64,000 nt of DNA from Streptomyces sp. NBS 14/10 (lineage in GTDB: Bacteria > Actinomycetota > Actinomycetes > Streptomycetales > Streptomycetaceae), in NCBI RefSeq assembly GCF_002224125.1, contig NZ_NCSM01000003.1:379747-443746 (forward strand), read 5' to 3'. Positions 37,628 through 46,910 of this stretch are shown one piece after another. The first letter of the stretch is position 1. The number at the start of each line of letters is the position of its first letter. The notes beneath the pieces are model-generated. The model was not told the DNA's origin, did not search any database, and saw only the letters and a program-made list of their open reading frames with translations. The position numbers and the translations under genes were made by a program.

Positions 37628-37997
37628 GAGCTCCCCCCCATCCGCTCAGGCACGAAGTCCCGGCCGCTCACCGGCCGCTCAGTCCCGCCGTCCGCGCCGA
37701 CAGCCCCTCAACTGCGCGGCCTGCCGGGCCCCGCACAGAGGCCCTGGACTCCCTTGCCCCGGGAAGCTACACGCTTGTTCGACGTCATGGGCCCCTTACC
37801 CGGAAGAAGCCCCCCGGAATGCCGAAATCCCGGCCATTCGCGCCTACTTGACATCTACTTGGCGTCCGAATCGGACCGGTACGGCGCCCCGTCCGGCCGC
37901 CCGCGCATGCGCGGGCGGCAACGGCGGCGGCCCCGCCCCATACGTACCGGCGAGTGAGCCGAAAGGGGGGCCCATGGCCTGTCGTCCCGGGCTCCTG
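37628..37997. other. 370-base intergenic region, no gene seen
   Basis: It lies upstream of the degenerate-receiver regulator and downstream of the PQQ-propeller gene, so it should hold the regulator's promoter. TTGACA occurs at about 37848 on the plus strand but without a good -10 at normal spacing and with no plus-strand gene to serve. Nothing else was identified. Confidence 0.5.
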
Positions 37998-39926
37998 TCA
38001 GCCGCCCGCGCCGAAGATCGCGGCGAGCGGGTCGTCCTTGTCGTAGCTGCCAGAGGGCTTGGTGGCGTACTTGTCGCTCATGTAGAGCCGCTGGTTCGCG
38101 TAGATGACCTCGTTGTACTTCGCGCTGAAGTTGGACTCCATCTCGCGATCGGCGACCTGGTTCTGCAGCAGCTTGTCCTTCTTGTACGACTTGGGGTCGA
38201 TCCGCCAGACCGCGCCGCCCGCGTCATAGGTGGACTCCTGGTAGGCGACGACGTAGCCGTCCTTGTCCAGGCCCAGCGGGGTCAGCCCCGCGCCCTCGAC
38301 GCCGTCGGTCTTGCCGATCGCCTTGCCGGTCTTCAGGCTGAAGGCGACGACCTCGTTCACCGTGCCGGACGACGAGCTGGAGCGCTCCTCCGACCCCATG
38401 AACAGGGCGTCCGCCGACTTGCTGACGACGGCCAACTTGCAGCCCTCGACATTGGTCGACTCACACTCGGCGACGTACTTGCCGCCCTCCGTGGAGATCT
38501 TGCTGACGACCTTGCCCGTCTTGCCGCTGTCGTCGATCGTCAGGAAGTCGGAGACCGCGGCACCCGTCGAGTCGCCCGCGTCGAGGCCGACGATCAGCGG
38601 GTCGGTGGACAGGACGTGGACGTAGTCCAGGCCGGGCGAGACCTTGTAGCTGGACTTGATCTTGCCGTTCTTCGGGTTCAGCGTCTGCACCTGGATCTGC
38701 GGGTTGTCGTACTCACCGCACTGGCGCACCGCGACCAGCTTGTCGCCACCGCCCGCGTAGCCGGCGTCCTCACAGTCCTCGCCCTCCTGCGGCTTCCACA
38801 GCAGCTTGCCGTCGAGCGACCAGGCCGCGCCGCCCCTGGTGCCGCCCGCGGCGACGGTGCCGCCGCCCAGGGTCACCTCGTCGAAGGACAGCCTTTCGTA
38901 GCTGTCGCTCAGATGCTTCTGCCAGAGCATCTTGCCGTTGTTCAGGTCGAACAGCCCGACCTCCGTGCAGGAGGGGTACTTGTCCTTCTTGGAGGGCTTG
39001 GCCTCCTGGAAGAGGATAGTCGTCAGGCCGTTCTCGGTGACGTGGTCCGAGGACCAGCAGATCTCGCCCGCCAGCGGGATGGTCCACTTCGGGCTTCCGC
39101 CGTCCAGCGGATAGCCGACGACCTTGTAGACGTCGGCCTTCACGAAGGTGTCGTCGGTGACCCACATGCCCTCGGTGGTGATCTGGTCACTCACCTTCGG
39201 CATGTCGATCTTGTTGATCAGCTTCCCGTCGACGGTCTCGGGTGCGGGCACGTCCTTGCCGCCCGTCGTGCCCGAAGTGGACTCCTGGCTCTGCTTCTTG
39301 TCCTTGGGGTCCTTGGCCTGGTCGTCGCTGCCGCCGTCGCCCTTGGTGGCGAAGAAGATGCCGCCGCCGACGATCAGCGCGACCGCGACCACCGCGCTGA
39401 CGATGATCATCATGCGCTGCTTGGACTTGTTGCCGCCGCCCTGGCCGCCGCCCGGCGTCGCGCCCGGGTAGGTGTTCTGGGGCGGGTACGGGCCCTGGGG
39501 CGGGTATCCGTACTGCGGCTGCTGACCGGACGCGTACTGCGGCTGCTGACCGGACGGGTACGCCGCGGGCATGCCCACCTGCGTCGGCTGAGCGTGCACG
39601 GACTGCGGCTGCTGCGGCGGATAGCCGTAGCCTCCGGCGCCCTGCGGGGGCGTCTGGGGCATACCCGACGGCGGAGCCTGGGGCGGGCCGGGCGGGCCGG
39701 GCGGGCCGGCCGGGCCGGGTGGGGGCGGCGTCGCCGGGCCGGGCGGCGCCGGGGGCGGCGGAGTCTGGGGAGCCTGCGGCGGCTGGCCCGGCGCCTGCGG
39801 ATAGCCGTAGCCCGGCTGGGCGGGCGGCTGCCCCGGGGGCTGCTGCGGATAGCCGTACGAAGGGTCCTGCGGTGCGCCAAAGCCACCCTGCGGCGGCTGA
39901 TTGGGCGGCGGAGGCGGCTGAGACAT
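37998..39926 (-). CDS. membrane-anchored PQQ-type beta-propeller protein with Pro/Gln/Gly-rich cytoplasmic head
   Basis: 642 residues. Residues 1-165 are low-complexity (QPPPPPNQPPQGG, GYPQQPPGQPP, repeated GQQPQYG), then a basic KSKQR and one helix (MMIIVSAVVAVALIVGGGIFF). A charged Asp/Lys linker with a Ser/Thr patch leads to about 400 external residues whose repeats (WTIPLAGEICWSSDHV, MLWQKHL, LDGKLLWKPQ, VWRIDPKSYKKD) resemble PQQ/BamB-like propeller blades. Such proteins are common surface or sensor-like proteins in Streptomyces; the ligand is unknown. The ATG at 39926 has AAAGGAA about 8 bases upstream. Confidence 0.78.
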   Translation of the reverse strand: MSQPPPPPNQPPQGGFGAPQDPSYGYPQQPPGQPPAQPGYGYPQAPGQPPQAPQTPPPPAPPGPATPPPPGPAGPPGPPGPPQAPPSGMPQTPPQGAGGYGYPPQQPQSVHAQPTQVGMPAAYPSGQQPQYASGQQPQYGYPPQGPYPPQNTYPGATPGGGQGGGNKSKQRMMIIVSAVVAVALIVGGGIFFATKGDGGSDDQAKDPKDKKQSQESTSGTTGGKDVPAPETVDGKLINKIDMPKVSDQITTEGMWVTDDTFVKADVYKVVGYPLDGGSPKWTIPLAGEICWSSDHVTENGLTTILFQEAKPSKKDKYPSCTEVGLFDLNNGKMLWQKHLSDSYERLSFDEVTLGGGTVAAGGTRGGAAWSLDGKLLWKPQEGEDCEDAGYAGGGDKLVAVRQCGEYDNPQIQVQTLNPKNGKIKSSYKVSPGLDYVHVLSTDPLIVGLDAGDSTGAAVSDFLTIDDSGKTGKVVSKISTEGGKYVAECESTNVEGCKLAVVSKSADALFMGSEERSSSSSGTVNEVVAFSLKTGKAIGKTDGVEGAGLTPLGLDKDGYVVAYQESTYDAGGAVWRIDPKSYKKDKLLQNQVADREMESNFSAKYNEVIYANQRLYMSDKYATKPSGSYDKDDPLAAIFGAGG

Positions 39927-40083
39927 GAGGTGTTCCTTTGTACGCGGGCCCGTGAACCGATCGACCTCCCCCGCGATCCCGGGGGTCAAAGCCCTCCAGG
40001 AAGGAGCGAATCGGACACAAAACCCGCCAGTGAGCGGCCGACAAGCGGGAGTTCTTTGTATCACCCGGCCCTGTCATGCCAAG

Positions 40084-40120
40084 GGCCGGTCTCAGCCTCA
40101 TCGACCAGCTGAGACCGGCC
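40084..40120 (-). terminator. terminator after the ABC-F gene
   Basis: A 13-base perfect stem (40084-40096 with 40108-40120) around an 11-base loop, 19 bases after the ABC-F stop on the minus strand. Confidence 0.82.
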
Positions 40121-40138
40121 TGTGACGCGACCGTTGCC

Positions 40139-41962
40139 CTAGACGTCCTCGGCGAGTTCCAGCCAGCGGGTCTCCAGTTCCTCCCGCTCGCCCGTCAACT
40201 CCCGCAGCCGCGCGTCGAGCTCCGCGACCTTCTCGAAGTCCGTGGCGTGCTCGGCGATCCGCTCGTGCAGCTCCGTCTCCTGCTCACCGATGCGGTCAAG
40301 GCGCCGCTCGATCTTCTGGAGCTCCTTCTTCGCCGCGCGCTGCTCGGCCGCCGACTTCTGCGCCGGGCCCGGCTGTTCCGCGGCCTTCTGCCGTCCGGGC
40401 GCCACGGGGGCCGACGCCGCCGCGGCCCGCACCCGCTGACGCCGCTCCAGGTACTCGTCGACGCCGCGCGGCAGCATCCGCATCGTCGCGTCGCCCAGCA
40501 GCGCGAAGACCCGGTCCGTCGTCCGCTCGATGAAGTACCGGTCGTGGCTGATCACCACGAGCGAGCCGGGCCAGCCGTCGAGCAGATCCTCCAGCTGGGT
40601 CAGCGTCTCGATGTCGAGGTCGTTCGTCGGCTCGTCGAGGAACAGCACGTTCGGCTCGTCCATCAGCAGCCGCAGCACCTGGAGCCGGCGCCGCTCGCCG
40701 CCGGAGAGGTCGCCGACCGGCGTCCACTGCCGCTCCTTGGTGAAGCCGAACTTCTCGCACAGCTGCGAGGCGGTCATCTCCCGCCCCTTGCCCAGGTCCA
40801 CCCGCTGCCGCACCCGCTCCACGGCCTCCAGCACCCGCAAGGCCGGGTCCAGCTCCGCGACCTCCTGCGACAGATACGCCAGCTTGACGGTCCGGCCGAC
40901 CACCACCCGGCCGCCCACCGGCTGCCGCTCGCCGTCGCTGTCGGCCGCCTCGGCCATGGCCCGCAGCAGCGAGGTCTTCCCCGCGCCGTTCACGCCCACC
41001 AGGCCGATCCGGTCGCCGGGCCCCAGCTGCCAAGTCAGATGCTTCAGCAGCACCTTCGGACCTGCCTGGACGGTCACGTCCTCCAGGTCGAAGACGGTCT
41101 TGCCCAGGCGCGAGTTCGCGAACTTCATCAGCTCCGCGGAGTCGCGGGGCGGCGGCACGTCCGCGATCAGCGCGTTCGCCGCCTCGATACGGAAGCGGGG
41201 CTTGCTGGTGCGGGCCGGGGCGCCGCGGCGCAGCCAGGCCAGCTCCTTGCGGACCAGGTTCTGCCGCTTGGCCTCCTCGCTGGCGGCGATGCGCTCCCGC
41301 TCGGCGCGGGCGAACACATAGTCGCTGTAGCCGCCCTCGTACTCATGGACCGCGCCGCGCTGCACATCCCACATCCGGGTGCAGACCTGATCCAGGAACC
41401 AGCGGTCGTGGGTGACCACCACCAACGCCGACCGCCGCGCCCGCAGATGAGCGGCCAGCCAGGAGATGCCCTCGACGTCGAGGTGGTTGGTCGGCTCGTC
41501 CAGGACGATCAGGTCCTGTTCGGCGATGAGCAGCTTGGCGAGCGCGATCCGGCGGCGCTCACCACCGGAGAGCGGGCCGATGACGGTGTCCAGGCCCTGG
41601 GTGAAACCGGGCAGGTCGAGCCCGCCGAACAGGCCGGTCAGCACATCCCGGATCTTGGCGTTGCCCGCCCACTCGTGATCGGCGAGATCGCCGATGACCT
41701 CGTGGCGGACGGTGGCCGCGGGGTCGAGCGAGTCGTGCTGGGTGAGCACGCCGAGCCGCAGATCCCCGGAGTGGGTGACGCGGCCGGTGTCGGCGGGCTC
41801 CAGTTTGGCGAGAATCCGGATCAGGGTGGTCTTGCCGTCACCGTTGCGGCCGACGACGCCGATCCGGTCGCCCTCGTTCACCCCGAGGGAGATGCCATCG
41901 AGCAGCGCCCGGGTGCCGTACACCTTGCCGACGGCTTCGACGTTGACCAAGTTGGTGGCCAT
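40139..41962 (-). CDS. ABC-F family ATPase (Uup-like, ribosome-associated)
   Basis: 607 residues with no membrane segments and two ABC cassettes in one chain: first GRNGDGKT, LSGGERRRIAL and LIVLDEPTNHLD; second GVNGAGKT, LSGGERRRLQ and VLFLDEPTNDLD. Between them is the ABC-F linker (P-site tRNA interaction motif region), and the C-terminal ~80 residues are a charged coiled coil, as in Uup. ABC-F proteins act on ribosomes to relieve stalling, and some protect against antibiotics; which role applies is not visible. The ATG at 41962 has GGAG about 5 bases upstream. Confidence 0.92.
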   Translation of the reverse strand: MATNLVNVEAVGKVYGTRALLDGISLGVNEGDRIGVVGRNGDGKTTLIRILAKLEPADTGRVTHSGDLRLGVLTQHDSLDPAATVRHEVIGDLADHEWAGNAKIRDVLTGLFGGLDLPGFTQGLDTVIGPLSGGERRRIALAKLLIAEQDLIVLDEPTNHLDVEGISWLAAHLRARRSALVVVTHDRWFLDQVCTRMWDVQRGAVHEYEGGYSDYVFARAERERIAASEEAKRQNLVRKELAWLRRGAPARTSKPRFRIEAANALIADVPPPRDSAELMKFANSRLGKTVFDLEDVTVQAGPKVLLKHLTWQLGPGDRIGLVGVNGAGKTSLLRAMAEAADSDGERQPVGGRVVVGRTVKLAYLSQEVAELDPALRVLEAVERVRQRVDLGKGREMTASQLCEKFGFTKERQWTPVGDLSGGERRRLQVLRLLMDEPNVLFLDEPTNDLDIETLTQLEDLLDGWPGSLVVISHDRYFIERTTDRVFALLGDATMRMLPRGVDEYLERRQRVRAAAASAPVAPGRQKAAEQPGPAQKSAAEQRAAKKELQKIERRLDRIGEQETELHERIAEHATDFEKVAELDARLRELTGEREELETRWLELAEDV

Positions 41963-42111
41963 CACACTCCTGTACACGGATCGATCGGCATCCCAGGGTA
42001 GTCGCCACGCGAAGCGGTCCGGGCGCGCCGGTGTGCCCGCGGCGATAGGTAGCCCGTCTGAGTATCCGTACGGATGCCACGCGGGTGATCTCGCTCCTAG
42101 CGTCCTCTGCC

Positions 42112-42552
42112 ATGGATCATGCGAGGAGCCTGTGGGCCGGTGCGGGCACGATCGAGGCGGATCGGGAGCAGGAACTGGCCCAGGCGAGAGCGGCCGAGGC
42201 GGAGCGGGCCGCCGCGGAGCAGCGGGCACAGCAGCGGGCGGAGCGCAGGCTGAGGGCCGTCCGGGCGGTGGCGGTCGGGGTGGTGTGGCTCAGCTCCGGG
42301 CTGACCCTCATGTTCCTGCCCATGCTCTCGATGTCCGCCGGGTCGGACTGCGGCGTCGACGACACCCGTTTCATCTGCACCGACGGCGGCCAGGACACCG
42401 CCGTCTACATCGCCGTCTACACCTCGCTGATCGCCGCGCTGGCCGGCACCTGGGGGGCCTTCTCCCACCGTCTGCTCGGCCGCGCGGTGTGGGGCGCGTC
42501 GCTGGTGGCGCTCGGTATCGCCTGGCTGGTGAACCTGCTGATCATCCGCTGA
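42112..42552 (+). CDS. small predicted membrane protein, function unknown
   Basis: 146 residues. A highly charged Glu/Ala/Arg helix (EADREQELAQARAAEAERAA) is followed by three helices (AVRAVAVGVVWLSSGLTLMFLPML, AVYIAVYTSLIAALAGTWGAF and AVWGASLVALGIAWLVNLLII), with a pair of Cys (DCGVDDTRFIC) in the external loop. The ATG at 42112 is favoured by the charged start; no strong ribosome site. The stop lies inside the first copy of a 20-base repeat array. No family recognised. Confidence 0.65.
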   Translation: MDHARSLWAGAGTIEADREQELAQARAAEAERAAAEQRAQQRAERRLRAVRAVAVGVVWLSSGLTLMFLPMLSMSAGSDCGVDDTRFICTDGGQDTAVYIAVYTSLIAALAGTWGAFSHRLLGRAVWGASLVALGIAWLVNLLIIR

Positions 42553-42638
42553 CCCTCCGGGCCGGCGACATCCCGGGGATCCGCTGAACCCCGGGGGCAT
42601 CCGCTGAACCCCGGGGGCATCCGCTGACCCTCCGGGTC
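42543..42638. repeat. four copies of a 20-base repeat at a convergent gene junction
   Basis: ATCCGCTGAACCCCGGGGGC occurs as two exact tandem copies (42579-42598, 42599-42618), flanked by two variants ATCCGCTGACCCTCCGGG(C/T)C (42543-42562, 42619-42638). The first copy carries the stop codon of the membrane-protein gene, and the last overlaps the stop codon of ispE. Each unit has a CCCCGGGG-type palindrome. Confidence 0.88.
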
Positions 42639-43617
42639 ATCCGCGTACGACGGCCGCCCCCGCCGCCGGCCCCGTGGCCACCCGTACGGCACGGCAGGTG
42701 CCCGAGGCGGCCAGGGCCTTCGCGACGGCGGCGGCCGCTTCCGCGTCCTCGGCCAGGAACGCGCAGGTCGGGCCGGAGCCGGAGACCAGCGCGGCGAGGG
42801 CGCCCGCGTCGGTGCCCGCGCGCAGCGTGTCGGCCAGGGCGGGCCGCAGGGACAGCGCGGCGGGCTGGAGGTCGTTGGTCACGGCGGCGGCGAGCGCGGC
42901 GGCGTCCGCGGTGCGCAGCGCCTCCAGGAGGGCCGTGGACGGCTCGGGGTCGGGTACGTCGTCCACCGTGGCCCCCTGGCCCTCGGCGGCGCGCAGCCGG
43001 TCGCATTCGCGGTAGACGGCGGGGGTGGACAGGCCCCCCTCGGCCACGGCGAACGCCCAGTGGAAGGCGCCCCCGGTCTCCAGCGGGGTCAGCAGTTCGC
43101 CCCGCCCCCGGCCCAGGGCCGCCCCGCCGACCAGGCTGAACGGTACATCGCTGCCCAACTCCGCGCAGATCTCCAGCAGTTCGGCGCGGGAGGCCGCCGT
43201 GCCCCACAGCGCGTCGCACGCCACCAGCGCCCCGGCGGCGTCCGCGCTGCCGCCCGCCATACCGCCGGCCACCGGGATGTCCTTGTCGATGTGCAGCCGG
43301 ACCCGGGGCTCGACGCCGTGCCGCTCGGCGAGCGCGAGGGCGGCGCGGGCGGCGAGGTTGGTGCGGTCGAGCGGCACGCTGTCCGCGTCCGCGCCGGAGA
43401 CGGTGATCCGCAGCTCGTCGGCCGGGGTGGCGGTGACCTCGTCGTACAGCCCCACCGCGAGGAAGACATTGGCCAGGTCGTGGAAGCCGTCCGGCCGAAG
43501 GCCGCCGACCGCGAGCTGGACGTTGACCTTCGCGGGCACGCGGACGGTCACGGATCGGGTCACGGCTGGTTTCTCCTCGGGCTGCTCGGCGGTCTTGGCG
43601 CCCTGCTCGTCGGTCAT
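42637..43617 (-). CDS. ispE: 4-diphosphocytidyl-2-C-methyl-D-erythritol kinase
   Basis: 326 residues, GHMP kinase. It is the fourth step of the non-mevalonate isoprenoid pathway. VTVRVPAKVNVQLAVGGLRPDGFHDL (substrate Lys/Asn site), IPVAGGMAGGSADAAGAL (phosphate loop) and ALVSGSGPTCAFL (motif 3) are intact. The N-terminal 18 residues are an acidic extension. It is followed, as in other actinobacteria, by the 16S rRNA dimethylase ksgA upstream on the same strand, an order well conserved in Streptomyces. Confidence 0.95.
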   Translation of the reverse strand: MTDEQGAKTAEQPEEKPAVTRSVTVRVPAKVNVQLAVGGLRPDGFHDLANVFLAVGLYDEVTATPADELRITVSGADADSVPLDRTNLAARAALALAERHGVEPRVRLHIDKDIPVAGGMAGGSADAAGALVACDALWGTAASRAELLEICAELGSDVPFSLVGGAALGRGRGELLTPLETGGAFHWAFAVAEGGLSTPAVYRECDRLRAAEGQGATVDDVPDPEPSTALLEALRTADAAALAAAVTNDLQPAALSLRPALADTLRAGTDAGALAALVSGSGPTCAFLAEDAEAAAAVAKALAASGTCRAVRVATGPAAGAAVVRG

Positions 43618-43687
43618 GGCGCCGCGCCCATTGTCCCGCCCGCGCCCCGCGCGGCGGAGGCGCCTGTCGGACGCTGCCGCGAATCGG

Positions 43688-43751
43688 CAGGGCCGGGAAG
43701 GGGCGGGGCGGGGCGGGAAAGGGCGGGGCGGGGAAAGGGCGGGGCGGGGGA
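43688..43751. repeat. G-rich direct repeats between ksgA and ispE
   Basis: The unit GGGCGGGGCGGG(G)AAA recurs about three times in tandem in the 136-base gap. The plus strand has many G-runs of three to five bases separated by C or AAA, a potential G-quadruplex. It lies between the ksgA stop and the ispE start, so it would be a C-rich leader in the ispE transcript. Confidence 0.75.
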
Positions 43752-43753
43752 AG

Positions 43754-44623
43754 TCACCCCGCCGCGGGCGTCTGCTCCGCGATCGCCGCGAACTGCTCGA
43801 CCGTCAGCGCCTCGCCCCGCGCCTGGGGCGAGATCCCGGCCGCCGTCAGCGCGGCCTCCGCCGCCGCGGCGGATCCGGCCCAGCCCGCGAGGGCCGCCCG
43901 GAGCGTCTTGCGGCGCTGCGCGAAGGCCGCGTCGATCACCCGGAAGACCTGGTCCTTGGTGGCGGTGGTACGGAGCGGGGCGGAGCGGCGGACGAGGGAG
44001 ACGAGGCCGGAGTCGACGTTCGGCGCGGGCCAGAACACATTGCGGCCGATCGCCCCGGCGCGCTTCACCTCGGCGTACCAGGCGGCCTTCACCGACGGCA
44101 CGCCGTACACCTTGGAGCCGGGCGCCGCCGCGAGCCGGTCGGCGACCTCGGCCTGGACCATGACGAGGGTCCGCTCGATGGTGGGGAAGCGGTCGAGCAT
44201 ATGCAGCAGCACCGGGACCGCGACGTTGTACGGGAGGTTGGCGACCAGCGCGGTGGGCGCGGGGCCGGGCAGCTCCGTGATGTGCAGGGCGTCGGAGTGG
44301 ACGAGCGCGAAGCGGTCCGCGCGGCCGGGCAGCCGCTCCTGGACCGTCGCGGGGAGGGCCGCCGCGAGCACGTCGTCGATCTCGACGGCCGTGACCCGGT
44401 CGGCGGCCTCCAGGAGGGCCAGGGTCAGCGAGCCGAGCCCCGGGCCGACCTCGACGACCACGTCGTCGGGCCGGACGCCGGCGGTCCGGACGATCCGGCG
44501 GACCGTGTTGGCGTCGATGACGAAGTTCTGGCCGCGCTGCTTGGTGGGGCGTACGCCGAGCCGGGCGGCCAGTTCGCGGATGTCGGCGGGGCCCAGCAGG
44601 GCGCCTGCGTCGGTGGAGCTCAC
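43754..44623 (-). CDS. ksgA: 16S rRNA (adenine1518/1519-N6)-dimethyltransferase
   Basis: 289 residues. KsgA dimethylates two adjacent adenines near the 3' end of 16S rRNA. Motifs: [19 protein letters not shown] (family opener), [17 protein letters not shown] (SAM site), VTAVEIDD, and the catalytic [15 protein letters not shown] (NLPY). It is followed by ispE on the same strand and preceded by rpf with a 54-base gap. Confidence 0.96.
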   Translation of the reverse strand: MSSTDAGALLGPADIRELAARLGVRPTKQRGQNFVIDANTVRRIVRTAGVRPDDVVVEVGPGLGSLTLALLEAADRVTAVEIDDVLAAALPATVQERLPGRADRFALVHSDALHITELPGPAPTALVANLPYNVAVPVLLHMLDRFPTIERTLVMVQAEVADRLAAAPGSKVYGVPSVKAAWYAEVKRAGAIGRNVFWPAPNVDSGLVSLVRRSAPLRTTATKDQVFRVIDAAFAQRRKTLRAALAGWAGSAAAAEAALTAAGISPQARGEALTVEQFAAIAEQTPAAG

Positions 44624-44677
44624 CGGCGCAAGTTTACGGCCCTTGAACTGCCCGACGACCCTTGAACTGCCCGCGAG

Positions 44678-45877
44678 CTATCCGCTCAGCCGGTGGCCGC
44701 AGTGCGGCCAGGGGCTCGCCCCCCGCTGTACGTACAGCTTCTTCGCGCGGTAGGTCTGCTCCGCCGGGGGCGCGTCCTGCGGGCGCCCCTGCCCGCCCAG
44801 GTTCTGCCAGGTGCCCTGGTCGAGCTGGTAGAGCCCGCCGTACCGGCCGGAGTCGTCGACCGCGTTCGGCCGCCCGCCGGATTCGCAGCGGGCCATGGCC
44901 TGCCAGTCGAGCCCCTCCGCACCGGCCACGGGCTGCGGCGGCCGGGGTTTGGTGCCGACCCGTACGACATGGGCCACGGGCCGGCGCACCACGCGGGTCT
45001 TGAGCTTCCGGGGCCGCTGCCGGACGCCGTTGACGGTGCGCACCAGGTAGGTGGTGCGCTCCACGCCCGGCTCGCCCACGGCGGCCACCAGTTCGGTGCC
45101 CTGGAGGACGGTGGGGTCCGCGCGCCGGAAGGTCGGGAAGGGGATGGCCCGGTCGCGGACCTCCTCGCGGCCGGTGATCCGCATGACCGAGATGGTCTGG
45201 CCGTCGCGCGGAAAGCTCTCCTGGGGCACGGAGGTGGTGTCCTGGTCGCGCAGCGCGATCCCGGCCTCGGCCAGGGCGTCGGCGACGGTGGCGGCGTTGG
45301 TGCGCAGGGTGCGCTCGCGCCCGTCGGCCATGAAGGTGACCGTGCGCTCGGTCCGTACGTCCAGGTCCAGGCCGCGCCGCGAGATCGCGGCCGAGCGCGA
45401 GGCGGAGAGGTGGGCGCCCTCGGCGCGCACCCCGAGCTGGCGCAGCGCACCGTCCACGGTGTGGGCGGTGGTCCACACCCGGCGGCGTTCTCCGTCGACG
45501 GTGAGGGTGACCGGGCGGCCGTAGCGGACGGCGATCCGGTCGCCGCTGACGAGGTCCGCTTCGGGCGCGGGGGCGACGAGGTCGTGGGCGCCGACGTCCA
45601 CGCCCTCGTCCGCGAGGAGTTCCGCGACGTCCCCGGCGTAGGTGTGCAGGGTGCGGGCGCTGCCGTCGACGCTGAGCCGTACGGCCTTGTCCTCGGCCAC
45701 GAAGGCGGAGGTGCCGCCCGCCAGCGCGGCGACGACCAGCGCCTGGGGCAGCAGCCGGCGCAGCTGCTCGGGCCGGGCGGCGCGCTGTCTGCGACGCGCC
45801 GCCCGGCGGGCGTCGGCCCGGCCGCCCGTGCCGCGGTGACTGCCCGCGACACGACGGCCGCCTTGCGTACGGCTCAC
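44678..45877 (-). CDS. resuscitation-promoting factor (RpfB-like cell-wall lytic enzyme)
   Basis: 399 residues. A basic head and one hydrophobic signal/anchor (LLPQALVVAALAGGTSAFV) are followed by three DUF348 units (VRLSVDGSARTLHTYAGDVAELL, VTLTVDGERRRVWTTAHTVDGAL, VTFMADGRERTLRTNAATVADAL). A G5 domain follows (TVLQGTELVAAVGEPGVERTTYLVRTVNGV). The C-terminal Rpf transglycosylase domain has WQAMARCESGGRPNAVDDSG with the catalytic Glu after Cys. It cleaves peptidoglycan outside the cell and supports spore germination or regrowth. The GTG at 45877 has GGAG 8 bases upstream. No riboswitch-sized leader exists (93 bases to tatD). Confidence 0.94.
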   Translation of the reverse strand: MSRTQGGRRVAGSHRGTGGRADARRAARRRQRAARPEQLRRLLPQALVVAALAGGTSAFVAEDKAVRLSVDGSARTLHTYAGDVAELLADEGVDVGAHDLVAPAPEADLVSGDRIAVRYGRPVTLTVDGERRRVWTTAHTVDGALRQLGVRAEGAHLSASRSAAISRRGLDLDVRTERTVTFMADGRERTLRTNAATVADALAEAGIALRDQDTTSVPQESFPRDGQTISVMRITGREEVRDRAIPFPTFRRADPTVLQGTELVAAVGEPGVERTTYLVRTVNGVRQRPRKLKTRVVRRPVAHVVRVGTKPRPPQPVAGAEGLDWQAMARCESGGRPNAVDDSGRYGGLYQLDQGTWQNLGGQGRPQDAPPAEQTYRAKKLYVQRGASPWPHCGHRLSG

Positions 45878-45970
45878 GACAACACTCCGGCAACACTCCA
45901 CAAGTCCACTGGTCAGGGCATGAGTCCCGGGACTGTAGCGGAGCGGCGACCACTCTCCAAAGCGGTATGA

Positions 45971-46903
45971 CTACTGTGAGTAGTTCCCTTCCCTGGGCTC
46001 GCCGACGCCGGAAACCGGCGCCGAAAAGCCGAAAACCCGCGCGGTATTGGCCGCGACGGCGGCCGCGAGGGTGTCCTCGGGGACGCCCTTGGCCTCCGCC
46101 ATGGCCCGCAGGGTGAGCGGAATGAGGTACGGGGCGTTAGGCCGTCCGCGGTACGGGGCGGGGGTGAGGAAGGGCGCGTCGGTCTCGACCAGCAGCAGGT
46201 CGAGCGGGGCGACGGCGACGGCTTCGCGCAGCGGGGTGGCGTTCTTGAAGGTGACGTTGCCCGCGAAGGACATGTAGTAGCCGCGCTCCGCGCAGATCTT
46301 CGCCATGGCGGCGTCGCCGGAGTAGCAGTGGAAGACGACGGTCTCGGGCGCACCCTCCTCGGCGAGCACCCGCAGCACGTCGTCGTGCGCCTCGCGGTCG
46401 TGGATGACCAGCGCCTTGCCGTACCGCTTGGCGATGGCGATATGGCCGCGGAAGGACCGCTCCTGGGCGGCGATGCCCTCGGGGCCGGTGCGGAAGTAGT
46501 CGAGGCCGGTCTCGCCGACGCCCCGCACCTGCGGCAGTGCGGCCAGGGCCGCTATCTCCTCCAGGGCGGCGTCCAGGGCCGCTTCGCCGCCCGGTTCGCG
46601 CGCGCCCTGCCGGGACCAGCCATCCGGGTCCCCGTGAACGATGCGCGGCGCCTCGTTGGGGTGCAGGGCCACGGTGGCCCAGATGTTCTCGTGGGCTTCG
46701 GCCGTCTTCGCCGCCCAGTGCGACCCGGCGAGGTCGCAGCCCACCTGGATGAGGGTGGTCACGCCGACCGAGGCGGCCTTGGCGAGGGCCTCCTCGACGG
46801 TGCCCGACTGCATGTCCAGGTGGGTATGCGAATCGGCGACCGGGACCCGCAGTGGCTCGGGGAGCGGCGGAGACAGATCCTTTTTGTTTTGTGACTGCGC
46901 CAT
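45971..46903 (-). CDS. tatD: TatD-family metal-dependent DNase
   Basis: 310 residues, TIM-barrel amidohydrolase-like. DSHTHLDM gives the first metal-binding His pair, VGETGLDYF the Glu, LVIHDREAHDDVL and VVFHCYSGD further His, and LVETDAPFLTP the Asp. An extra loop (about residues 90-110, HGDPDGWSRQGAREPGGE) is typical of actinobacteria. Probable roles are DNA repair or RNA/DNA trimming. A TAGAAT box seven bases upstream of the ATG, with no ribosome site, suggests a leaderless transcript. Confidence 0.93.
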   Translation of the reverse strand: MAQSQNKKDLSPPLPEPLRVPVADSHTHLDMQSGTVEEALAKAASVGVTTLIQVGCDLAGSHWAAKTAEAHENIWATVALHPNEAPRIVHGDPDGWSRQGAREPGGEAALDAALEEIAALAALPQVRGVGETGLDYFRTGPEGIAAQERSFRGHIAIAKRYGKALVIHDREAHDDVLRVLAEEGAPETVVFHCYSGDAAMAKICAERGYYMSFAGNVTFKNATPLREAVAVAPLDLLLVETDAPFLTPAPYRGRPNAPYLIPLTLRAMAEAKGVPEDTLAAAVAANTARVFGFSAPVSGVGEPREGNYSQ

Positions 46904-46910
46904 GAGCGCG

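Noticed and set aside
37848-37880. TTGACA hexamer in the 37.6-38.0 kb gap as a promoter
   Set aside because: It faces the plus strand where no gene starts and lacks a -10 box.
45878-45970. A c-di-AMP (ydaO-type) riboswitch before the rpf gene, as found at some Streptomyces rpf genes
   Set aside because: Only 93 bases separate rpf from tatD and no long structured leader is present.
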